A stretch of 25,799 nucleotides of DNA from IMG/VR virus record IMGVR_UViG_3300041402_000526, positions 1 to 25,799 of that record, one strand, 5' to 3'. Every line of letters begins with the position of its first letter. The first letter of the stretch is position 1. This stretch comes from a virus. Shown piece by piece: positions 1-5,479 of this stretch. The notes under the pieces are model-generated. The model saw only the letters and a program-made list of their open reading frames with translations. It had not been told where the DNA came from and did no database searches. Both the position numbers and the translations under genes were made by a program.

Positions 1-87
1 CGAGGACAACCTGGCCGATCGACGTGCCCGACCCCCCGCGCCCAGGCCCAGGGTGGGCGTATGAGCCGCTTCGTGGAGGAGGGCTGA
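1..87 (+). CDS. 3' end of an upstream small protein (partial)
   Basis: The first reading frame is open from the window edge and stops with a TGA whose last base is the first base of the next gene's ATG (TGATG). The same junction style is used at 3488, 11358 and 14868, which is the main reason to think this is the tail of a real gene. The visible 28 residues end in RFVEEG and show no recognisable domain. A competing explanation is that the next gene's frame, also open to the edge, is coding here (with a possible GTG start at 24). In that case this frame is only a shadow. Confidence 0.35.
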   Translation, partial: RGQPGRSTCPTPRAQAQGGRMSRFVEEG

Positions 88-278
88 TGGGGGTCGAATT
101 CACCGATGCTCAGGTGCGCAAAATGGAGGACTGGAACCGCCGCTACTCGACCCAGGTTTTCTACTCCATGGGAGTCGACGACCACTTTCGGTGGCCCATG
201 TCCGTTCCCCACTACCGGACGGAGGACCTCCGGCGGACGGCGATGCAGCGGCTGTGGGAATCGGACTACAGGCCCTGA
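87..278 (+). CDS. small hypothetical protein sharing RYSTQVFYS with the major capsid protein
   Basis: This encodes 63 residues. The ATG at 87 is chosen because GGAGGAGGG lies just upstream at good spacing and because it overlaps the preceding stop as TGATG. The frame is also open to the window edge, with an alternative GTG at 24, so a longer protein is possible. The product is rich in Trp, Tyr, Arg and Asp and has no membrane segment. Its residues 19-27, RYSTQVFYS, are identical to residues 254-262 of the major capsid protein encoded at 8791-9642. I do not recognise the family. The shared motif hints at a capsid-related role, such as binding the same partner as the capsid C-terminus, but this is inference. 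Confidence 0.6.
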   Translation: MGVEFTDAQVRKMEDWNRRYSTQVFYSMGVDDHFRWPMSVPHYRTEDLRRTAMQRLWESDYRP

Positions 279-279
279 C

Positions 280-354
280 GTGTGGGAGCTGAGCGCAGCC
301 CTCCTCGTGGCCCTGCTCCTCGCCATCGCGACATTCGCCATCCTGCGGGACTAG
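280..354 (+). CDS. 24-residue single-pass membrane peptide
   Basis: A GTG start one base after the previous stop opens a 24-codon frame. It begins MWELSAALL, runs through an almost uninterrupted hydrophobic stretch of about 18 residues, and ends FAILRD. This is the shape of a single transmembrane segment with a short charged C-terminus. Very small phage membrane peptides can be lysis accessories or superinfection factors, but nothing in the sequence assigns a role. No strong ribosome site is visible, so translation would depend on coupling to the upstream gene. Its TAG overlaps the stop codon of the opposite-strand gene in a shared CTAG. Confidence 0.4.
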   Translation: MWELSAALLVALLLAIATFAILRD

Positions 355-527
355 AGAGGGCGGATCGAGATAGGACGACCGCAGAAGCAGCAGGTGAAGT
401 GGACCGACCCGCTGCTGTCCCGTCCGAGCACAGGGGCGTTCTCACCAAAGTTCCCGCAGTGGTGGCAGTAGAGAGCGCGGTTCGTCCGATCCATCTCCAC
501 CGGGCTCAGAGACTCGAGACTCGTCAT
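351..527 (-). CDS. small zinc-ribbon protein
   Basis: This is the only leftward gene I can support. It encodes 58 residues from the ATG complementary to 525-527, and the same frame could start upstream at 590 for 79 residues. It contains two Cys pairs, YCHHCG (C21, C24) and TCCFCG (C46, C49), separated by 21 residues. That is the layout of a zinc ribbon or zinc knuckle. Zinc-ribbon miniproteins in phages are often nucleic-acid or host-polymerase binders, but no specific family is recognisable. It converges on the membrane-peptide gene, and the two stops share four bases. Its upstream side faces the 528-826 region, where a TATACT -10-like hexamer (complement of 557-562) could serve it, without a good -35. 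Confidence 0.6.
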   Translation of the reverse strand: MTSLESLSPVEMDRTNRALYCHHCGNFGENAPVLGRDSSGSVHFTCCFCGRPISIRPL

Positions 528-624
528 GTCGCGATTGTGACACGGAGCCGTCGCTAAGTATACGGGCAACCGTGACACCCCACGGGGCATTTGGCGAATT
601 CTGCGAATTTGGAACAGGGGGTAA

Positions 625-650
625 GCGATCCGCTACGATGTGCCTCGTTC
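625..650 (+). repeat. promoter-like direct repeat, copy 1
   Basis: GCGATCCGCTACGAT, three variable bases, then CCTCGT. The embedded TACGAT (634-639) resembles a sigma-70 -10 hexamer, but no good -35 sits 16-18 bases upstream (TTGGAA is at 609-614 with a 19-base gap). The conserved block of about 24 bases is also the size of a single-subunit phage RNA polymerase promoter. It recurs 99 bases downstream. Confidence 0.45.
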
Positions 651-723
651 AAGGACTGGAACGGCCCGCCCCGCGAAGGTCGGCTTTTGATCGGGTCCAC
701 GCTTTCGCGGGGTGTGAGCCAGG

Positions 724-749
724 GCGATCCGCTACGATCCACCTCGTCA
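724..749 (+). repeat. promoter-like direct repeat, copy 2
   Basis: This is the second copy of GCGATCCGCTACGAT-N3-CCTCGT. The N3 changes from GTG to CCA while the flanking blocks are identical. TACGAT lies at 733-738. The copy runs directly into the GTCACA half of the inverted repeat at 746-763, so a protein bound there could affect a transcript starting here. Confidence 0.45.
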
Positions 750-763
750 CATTGGGGTGTGAC
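746..763. promoter_or_regulatory. operator-like inverted repeat
   Basis: GTCACA and TGTGAC form a perfect 6+6 inverted repeat with a 6-base spacer (TTGGGG), about 60 bases before the GTG at 827. Related GTGACAC heptamers lie at 537-543 and 572-578, beside the start of the leftward gene. The symmetry and position suit a dimeric repressor or activator site. No regulator gene is visible in the window. Confidence 0.4.
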
Positions 764-826
764 CTCTCCTGGAGGGTCCCGGTTGCCGGCTCGGTTCCCG
801 GGGCTCTCCAACCTCAAGGGGGAATC

Positions 827-1042
827 GTGAAGCCCTCGGACGAGCTGATCGAACGGCGGTCCCAAATCACGCGACGCCATCTCTACCGTGAAGTGGTCCG
901 CAGGAATTGGCAGAGAGATCACGCCGGAGAGCGCAACGTCTACCTCGACGACGTCGAACCGCCGATCTACGACGAGTGCTCGGCGATCCCGATCGACACC
1001 CCCCTCGCGTTCCATCCCAGCCTGATGCCCGGTGTTCGATGA
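827..1042 (+). CDS. small hypothetical protein, first gene of the morphogenesis operon
   Basis: This encodes 71 residues from a GTG preceded by AAGGGGGA. The frame stays open upstream to 572, but the ribosome site and the change to convincing protein-like sequence (KPSDELIERRSQITRR) favour 827. The N-terminal half is strongly basic and helical (IERRSQITRRHLYREVVRR), and the C-terminal half is acidic then Pro-rich (NVYLDDVEPPIYDE). No membrane segment is present. I do not recognise it. The stop overlaps the next start as ATGA, so it is translationally coupled to the gene at 1039. Small basic/acidic proteins before terminase genes vary between phages, and no function is assigned. Confidence 0.6.
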   Translation: MKPSDELIERRSQITRRHLYREVVRRNWQRDHAGERNVYLDDVEPPIYDECSAIPIDTPLAFHPSLMPGVR

Positions 1043-1212
1043 CCCAAGAGATCGAGCTCGACGAAAAGGGCGACCTCACGATGCTCGGAGAGATGGAACC
1101 GCTCCGGCCGAAGATTCGCGGGCTGACCATCGACTGCGTCTGGGTCGACGAGTCTGCTCCCATGCTCTCCGGCGACTGGGACCGGCTGCTGAACTGGAAC
1201 CACGATGGGTGA
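1039..1212 (+). CDS. 57-residue protein with a terminase-like Walker B segment
   Basis: The ATG at 1039 overlaps the preceding stop (ATGA), and the product has 57 residues. Its middle reads GLTIDCVWVDESAP. The phage's own large terminase has GPTLDIVWCDEEPP at residues 171-184, its Walker B region. The match covers the hydrophobic strand and the DE pair. No Walker A loop or nuclease part is present, so it cannot be an ATPase by itself. It may be a fragment left by a terminase duplication or replacement, or a small protein using the motif for another purpose. The start overlap and good coding character argue against random sequence. It overlaps the next gene by 8 bases. Confidence 0.55.
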   Translation: MTQEIELDEKGDLTMLGEMEPLRPKIRGLTIDCVWVDESAPMLSGDWDRLLNWNHDG

Positions 1213-1366
1213 CGTCGTCTTCCTGGAACTCGAGCGGCTGAAGCGACGGCACGACGTCTCCGTCCGACAGCTCGCGAACGTGTGGTTCACCACCCGGATC
1301 CGGTACTACGACAACGAGAGCCCGGCGATGACCTGGACGATGATGCGCAGGATGCACTGGCACTGA
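1205..1366 (+). CDS. small basic hypothetical protein upstream of terminase
   Basis: This encodes 53 residues from an ATG inside the end of the previous gene (8-base overlap). The N-terminal part (VVFLELERLKRRHDVSVRQLANVW) is helical and basic and could be a short nucleic-acid-binding helix pair. The C-terminus is rich in Met, Trp and Arg (MTWTMMRRMHWH). No family is recognised. It is in the same frame as the small terminase gene, separated from it by one TGA and 21 bases. Position immediately before terS suggests a packaging or regulatory helper, but that rests on location only. Confidence 0.5.
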   Translation: MGDVVFLELERLKRRHDVSVRQLANVWFTTRIRYYDNESPAMTWTMMRRMHWH

Positions 1367-1387
1367 TCCTGTGGTATTCGCCCCTCC

Positions 1388-2074
1388 ATGCGAGGACCGT
1401 CGATCAACCCCACTCAGCCGCTCGACAATGAGCGACAAGAGCACTTCGCCCAGCTCATGGCCTATGGCGACCCCGATCTCGATGGGGAGGTCGTCGTTCC
1501 CGGCGAATGCTACCGACGGAGCGGCTTTCGAGCCCAGACCGATCGAGGGTTCAAGGAAGGCGCGCGTCGCATCCTGAAGCGGCTTCAGAACGGCGTCCAG
1601 GCCCGAATCGACTTCCTCGTCGCCCGCCGCGTCCGCGACCTGTCCCGCAAGGCCGTCGTACTCGACGAACGACGCATGAAAGACACCCAGGCCCGCCAGC
1701 AGGAAGTCGACAACAAACTCGACCACCTCTGGGCGCTGGCCAGCAAGGAACGGCCTCGGCTCACTTCGCAGGGCCGACCCATCATGGATCTCGACGGCAA
1801 CCCGATCCTCGAGCCCGCCAACATGGCCGTGCTGCTGAAAATCGCCGAACTCCAGGGCGTCGACGCCGGGATGTTCGTGCGGCAGTCGCGAACCGGCAAG
1901 ATGAACGAAGGCTACAACGACCTCACCGATGATGCGGTCAAGACGCAGTTGATCGCTGCACTGGAGGAGTATGGCCTTACAGTTGTCGCCGCCGAGAGCC
2001 GCGTCGCTGAAAGCCCTGAGGATCCTGAACCTCGCGAAGACGGAAGCCCTCGCAAGGTACACGCCATCCACTAA
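1388..2074 (+). CDS. terS: terminase small subunit
   Basis: This 228-residue protein lies immediately upstream of, and overlaps, the large terminase. Small terminases recognise phage DNA and recruit the large subunit for packaging. Residues about 14-75 follow the common pattern of a helical DNA-binding region (FAQLMAYGD, then a GF step, then a basic helix RRILKRLQNGVQARIDFLVARR). A long charged helix around 80-120 would suit ring oligomerisation. The tail is acidic and Pro/Glu-rich (AESPEDPEPRED), as expected for a flexible TerL-contacting end. No clear ribosome site precedes ATG 1388, although an in-frame TGA at 1364 rules out starts further up. The assignment rests on position plus pattern, and the family is highly divergent. 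Confidence 0.65.
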   Translation: MRGPSINPTQPLDNERQEHFAQLMAYGDPDLDGEVVVPGECYRRSGFRAQTDRGFKEGARRILKRLQNGVQARIDFLVARRVRDLSRKAVVLDERRMKDTQARQQEVDNKLDHLWALASKERPRLTSQGRPIMDLDGNPILEPANMAVLLKIAELQGVDAGMFVRQSRTGKMNEGYNDLTDDAVKTQLIAALEEYGLTVVAAESRVAESPEDPEPREDGSPRKVHAIH

Positions 2075-3488
2075 ACAGGCGCAGTGGCACACGGCCGGAA
2101 AATGGGCGCGTGAACGCGCGCTGATCGCAGGCAATCAGCTCGGCAAGACCTGGGGTGCATCCCGCGAGATGGCCATGCACCTGACGGGTCTATACCCCGA
2201 TTGGTGGCAGGGCCGTCGCTTCAAGCGACCCGTTCATGCGTGGGCCTCCTCCGTCACCAACGAAGCGACTCGAGACAATCCGCAGAACAAGTTGCTCGGC
2301 CCCTCCAAAGCCGAAATGGGCAGCGGTGCGATCCCGCTCTCGTGCATCGACATGGACTCGATGACCTGGTCGAGAGCGCTCAGCAACCTGTGCGACACCG
2401 TCCGCATTCACCACATCTCCGGTGGGCTCAGCTATCTCAGCTTCAAGTCGTATGTCATGGGCGAGGACAAGTGGCAGGGTCCGACGCTCGACATCGTATG
2501 GTGTGACGAGGAACCCCCCGCGAAGATCTACTCCGAGGGCCTGGCGCGAACGAACCTCGGAACGAGAGCCAGCGACTCCGAGTCGGGCATGATGATGCTC
2601 ACCTGCACCCCGCTGAAGGGCATGACCGACGTCATGTCGTACTTCTACCCCGAGCCCAGCACGAACTCGCGACACATGACCATGATGGACATCTGGGACC
2701 TCGAGGGCGTGCTCTACAGCGAGCAGCAGATCAAGGACATCGTCGAGTCGTATCCGAGCCACGAACGTGATGCCAGGTCACGTGGCATCCCGATGATGGG
2801 TACGGGCCGCGTCTACCCGATCGACGAATCGCTCATCATGGAAGAAGCCTTCAAGATCCCGCACGACTGGCGGAGGCTCGCCGGAATCGACATCGGCTGG
2901 GACCATCCGACTGCTGTCGTCCACCTGGCGCTCGAGCCCTTCATGGGCTCCAAGGATTTCATCGCTCACGTCTATGCGTGCTATGCGGCGAAGGAAGAGG
3001 TCTATGCGGTCCATGCTGATGCGATCAAGCAACGGGGCGACTGGATCCCTGTCGCATGGCCCCATGACGCCAACAAAGCCGATCCCAACTCCGGTATCTC
3101 CGTCGCCGGCCAATATCGAGCGAAGGGCGTCAACATGCTCCATGAACATGCGACTTTCTACGAGGGGGGCTTTTCGGTCGAGACTGGGGTCCAAGCCATC
3201 TTGAATATGATGAAGACCGGCCGATTCAAGGTCTTCAGCCACCTGCGCGACTGGTTCCACGAATTCCGCCACTACCACCGTGCCGTGCCCAAGGGGGCCA
3301 TCGTCAACAAGGCTCCGCAGATCGTGAAGGTCAACGACGATCGCATGGACGCCACGCGCTACGCCTTCATGATGAACCGCTATGCGAAGGCGGAAACCAT
3401 CGACCTGGCCTACCGGCACGCGACGGCCGGCATGAACTACAATCCACTGGAACCCGCTACGAGCGACGGATCGGAGGTCTTTCACTGA
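1971..3488 (+). CDS. terL: terminase large subunit (packaging ATPase/nuclease)
   Basis: This 505-residue motor protein pumps DNA into the prohead and cuts concatemers. The N-terminal ATPase has a Walker A loop GNQLGKT (residues 54-60) and a Walker B strand with DIVWCDEE (174-181). A T-C-T-P coupling-type motif follows (LTCTPLKG). The RNase H-like nuclease has AGIDIGWDH with D307 and D311, and the C-terminal acidic site VNDDRMDATRYA (D456, D457, D460). The length fits podovirus TerL. The ATG at 1971 follows GGAGGA closely and creates a 104-base overlap with terS. The next in-frame Met lies past the Walker A loop, so a start near here is required. It ends as TGATG, overlapping the following gene. 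Confidence 0.95.
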   Translation: MALQLSPPRAASLKALRILNLAKTEALARYTPSTKQAQWHTAGKWARERALIAGNQLGKTWGASREMAMHLTGLYPDWWQGRRFKRPVHAWASSVTNEATRDNPQNKLLGPSKAEMGSGAIPLSCIDMDSMTWSRALSNLCDTVRIHHISGGLSYLSFKSYVMGEDKWQGPTLDIVWCDEEPPAKIYSEGLARTNLGTRASDSESGMMMLTCTPLKGMTDVMSYFYPEPSTNSRHMTMMDIWDLEGVLYSEQQIKDIVESYPSHERDARSRGIPMMGTGRVYPIDESLIMEEAFKIPHDWRRLAGIDIGWDHPTAVVHLALEPFMGSKDFIAHVYACYAAKEEVYAVHADAIKQRGDWIPVAWPHDANKADPNSGISVAGQYRAKGVNMLHEHATFYEGGFSVETGVQAILNMMKTGRFKVFSHLRDWFHEFRHYHRAVPKGAIVNKAPQIVKVNDDRMDATRYAFMMNRYAKAETIDLAYRHATAGMNYNPLEPATSDGSEVFH

Positions 3489-4324
3489 TGGGGAAGCAAT
3501 CAGACGCCTATAAGGTGTTTTTGGCCAATCGTTTCATCCGAAAGGAAGCGGAACGGGTCAACGCCGATCCAGACAACCCATTCGTAGAAGCATCGTTCGA
3601 TGAGAGAACATTCACCCAGGCACTGCAAGCGACGACACCCTTCGTTGGCAACACTCTTTCTGGCACCACATTCTCGCCACGGGCCGGAGACGCGGTGAGC
3701 GGTGAAGTCTTGTCGGAGTTTGTTAGTTTCATAGACATTATCGAGCGGGTAGATCAGGCTCAGTTGGCTTCAGGGTCCAGGATAGGAAGTGATTTCGACC
3801 AGCTCGGTTTTCCCAAGCTGGTCAGTCAACTGAAGCAAGGGGAGTTCGGTGGAATCAATTCCCTCCTGGCTTTTGTCAACTTCCCAGGAAATGCTCTTGG
3901 CGGTCTCAGTGATGAGTTCCTGTTTGCTGTGAATGCAGCCGGCATCGAGCGTGACCCGGGATCGCTGAACAACCTGTATGCAGCTTTGCTGTCGTCGCAG
4001 AAGGGGAATGCCGATCTGCTCGCATTCCAGAATCTAGGCGACGATTTCGGGTTTGGAATCCAGTCTGGAGTGATCCTTTCCAATGCGAGCATCGAGTCGC
4101 TTGGATTCGGAAGTGTAAAGGCAATCGCAGATGCTGCCGCAGCGACGCAGGGCGAACCGGATTCGGACGACTTCGACGACACGCTCGACATCCTTCGTGG
4201 CGAAGCAGGGGAAGCGGGTGTTCAGCGCAACTTCCGTTCACGTCTCGGCCGAGGACGTGGCTCGACCATCCTCGGCGGCGGTCTCGGCGATGCCACGATT
4301 CTAGGCGGGAACGATCGTGCCTAG
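3488..4324 (+). CDS. hypothetical virion-module protein with C-terminal GRxSTIL motif
   Basis: This 278-residue protein starts inside the terL stop (TGATG). No enzymatic motif is visible. The body alternates helical and small-residue segments (GGINSLLAFVNFPGNALGG), and an acidic patch near residue 220 (DSDDFDDT) is followed by a basic tail with RLGRGRGSTILGG, then a second TILGG nine residues further on. Short tails of this GRxST(I/F)L kind recur in small proteins near gp8-type portals, from my general knowledge of podovirus genomes, and a related one occurs at 5182-5478. Its base composition is visibly more AT-rich than terL or the portal, with many ttt, gat and tct codons, suggesting separate history. 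Possible roles are accessory structural or packaging protein. Confidence 0.7.
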   Translation: MGKQSDAYKVFLANRFIRKEAERVNADPDNPFVEASFDERTFTQALQATTPFVGNTLSGTTFSPRAGDAVSGEVLSEFVSFIDIIERVDQAQLASGSRIGSDFDQLGFPKLVSQLKQGEFGGINSLLAFVNFPGNALGGLSDEFLFAVNAAGIERDPGSLNNLYAALLSSQKGNADLLAFQNLGDDFGFGIQSGVILSNASIESLGFGSVKAIADAAAATQGEPDSDDFDDTLDILRGEAGEAGVQRNFRSRLGRGRGSTILGGGLGDATILGGNDRA

Positions 4325-4760
4325 AAGGGGAGCCGATTACATCCGTTCGCAGATCTACACCACTCCGTCGACCTGGGTGCCGGGCAGCGACGGGATCGTT
4401 GAAATGCCCGTCCACGACGTTTGGTATGTCGTCTGCGGTCCCGTCGCGGAGGGTCGTGTGTACGATGTCATGGAGCTGTGGATCTGGAACGCAACGACGA
4501 CGGCCGAGGCCTACTCACTTCGTCAAGTGAAAGACAACGGAGCCGGGGCGGTGTTCAATTTCATGGGCAGGGGGATCATGACAGCAGGAACCGTCCGCAA
4601 ATATCCCCACGACACACCGTTTCTATTCGGCGCGACGGATCACTTTGATTCTCTGAATTTCACCATGGAAGCAGGCGACATCATCGAGGTGGCATACAAC
4701 ACGCTTGCGGAGGGGGCTAAACCAGTAGCTCGCGTGTCGTACATGGAGAGACGGCAATGA
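4317..4760 (+). CDS. putative beta-rich virion protein, paralogue of the next gene
   Basis: This encodes 147 residues from a GTG that overlaps the previous gene by 8 bases. The sequence is dominated by alternating hydrophobic/polar strands (VWYVVCGPV, VMELWIWNA, IIEVAYNTL, VARVSYMERR), with no signal peptide or membrane helix. Its layout matches the following protein: Y-x-V-x-x-x-(V/L)-x-I-x-N early, and a (F/Y)T(M/L)xxG(D/E) turn before the last strands. These look like two copies of a compact beta-sandwich, the kind used for decoration, adaptor or spike subunits. No named family is recognised. Location in the structural operon between terminase and portal supports a virion role. Confidence 0.65.
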   Translation: MPRRGADYIRSQIYTTPSTWVPGSDGIVEMPVHDVWYVVCGPVAEGRVYDVMELWIWNATTTAEAYSLRQVKDNGAGAVFNFMGRGIMTAGTVRKYPHDTPFLFGATDHFDSLNFTMEAGDIIEVAYNTLAEGAKPVARVSYMERRQ

Positions 4761-5185
4761 CCAACTCGAGAAACAGTGACCGACAAGAGCTGGTGGAGAT
4801 GGTGGATGTGGGCGACTACAGCAGCCGTCGCGAGTTCGGGGTCTTTGGCGATTCGTTTGTAGCCTTCACCATTCTTCAGTCGCGGGAAGGATCTGGGCTG
4901 CGCTATGTGGTCGACAATGTCTATATCTCGAACCTCGACGCGATCAACCACAGCATTATCTTGACGACTTTCAATCTGACGGGTGGCCTGTCTATCCGTA
5001 GGCACTTTTTGACCATGTGGGCGATGCAGGGGTATCAGGTTGGGTTCGAGGTCCACGCCACCACGGTTCAACGCTTCCCGCCCTACACGCTCATCGAGGG
5101 CGAAGAGCTGCAACTGATCCCCTTCGCAAGCCCTGACACCACGCCCATGGAATGGCGCATCGACTACAGGGAGTACACCGTATGA
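4757..5185 (+). CDS. putative beta-rich virion protein, second paralogue
   Basis: This encodes 142 residues, with its ATG overlapping the previous stop (ATGA). It is predicted mainly beta: SFVAFTILQ, YVVDNVYISNL, HSIILTTFNL, YQVGFEVHAT, MEWRIDYREYT. It aligns with the preceding protein in order of strands and in a few residues (YVVDNVYISN against YDVMELWIWN; PYTLIEGEEL against NFTMEAGDII), suggesting an old tandem duplication. The function is unknown. A pair of small beta proteins in a structural operon could form heteromeric decorations or connector parts. It is coupled to the next gene by another ATGA overlap. Confidence 0.65.
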   Translation: MTNSRNSDRQELVEMVDVGDYSSRREFGVFGDSFVAFTILQSREGSGLRYVVDNVYISNLDAINHSIILTTFNLTGGLSIRRHFLTMWAMQGYQVGFEVHATTVQRFPPYTLIEGEELQLIPFASPDTTPMEWRIDYREYTV

Positions 5186-5478
5186 TGATCGAAGTCGTGG
5201 AGACCGTTCAACTGGCCGTGCCGCTTTTGGCTATCGGTCTTGCGGTAGGATTGGTTGGATCGGCTATCCAACTGGCAGCGGCCTTTGCGAAGCCTCCCAA
5301 GGGACCTGCTGAGATCAAGTCACCCGGGTTCACGGATCCGCAGCGTGCCGGCGAAGACGTTCGCAGACGGCAAGCGTCCAGGCGAGGGAGGGAGTCTACC
5401 TTCCTGGCCATCGAGGGGGCATCGGAGTTCCTGGAAGCCGAGAATGCCTTCGAGCTAGACACATTGGGGTTCAACTAG
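5182..5478 (+). CDS. small membrane-anchored-type protein with GRxSTFL tail
   Basis: This encodes 98 residues from ATG 5182, which overlaps the previous stop (ATGA) and is preferred over the upstream GTG at 5152. Residues about 9-35 (VQLAVPLLAIGLAVGLVGSA onward) form one strong hydrophobic segment. A Pro/Lys-rich linker follows, then a basic stretch with RRQASRRGRESTFLAIEG and an acidic end. The GRxST(I/F)L element resembles the tail of the 278-residue protein at 3488. A single hydrophobic helix in a protein just before the portal could be an internal virion component that enters membranes during ejection, or a small assembly factor. No family name is claimed. Confidence 0.65.
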   Translation: MMIEVVETVQLAVPLLAIGLAVGLVGSAIQLAAAFAKPPKGPAEIKSPGFTDPQRAGEDVRRRQASRRGRESTFLAIEGASEFLEAENAFELDTLGFN

Positions 5479-5479
5479 C

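Larger units (their letters stand above)
528..826. promoter_or_regulatory. intergenic control region between divergent units
   Basis: These 299 bases separate the leftward zinc-ribbon gene from the rightward morphogenesis genes. They contain a 15-base direct repeat (625 and 724), a GTCACA-N6-TGTGAC inverted repeat (746-763), two GTGACAC heptamers (537-543, 572-578), and a TATACT on the minus strand. Two rightward frames run through it: one from GTG 572, continuous with the gene at 827, and one from TTG 591 ending at 830 in a GTGA overlap. Each could be coding, and the 99-base repeat spacing keeps frame, but neither has a convincing start and the DNA-level signals favour a regulatory reading. 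Confidence 0.5.

Noticed and set aside
572-826. Upstream extension of the 827 gene to a GTG at 572
   Set aside because: The extension crosses the direct repeats and the inverted repeat, reads poorly as protein, and a good ribosome site precedes 827.
591-830. 79-codon rightward frame from TTG 591, ending in a GTGA overlap with the gene at 827
   Set aside because: It starts with TTG, lacks a convincing ribosome site and overlaps the regulatory-looking elements. The stop overlap and in-frame repeat keep it possible, so it is noted and not called.
1076-2134. Long minus-strand open frame (352 codons) opposite terS and neighbours
   Set aside because: It lies opposite several well-supported rightward genes, has an Arg/Val/Leu-rich composition typical of antisense frames in GC-rich DNA, and has no domain or ribosome site.
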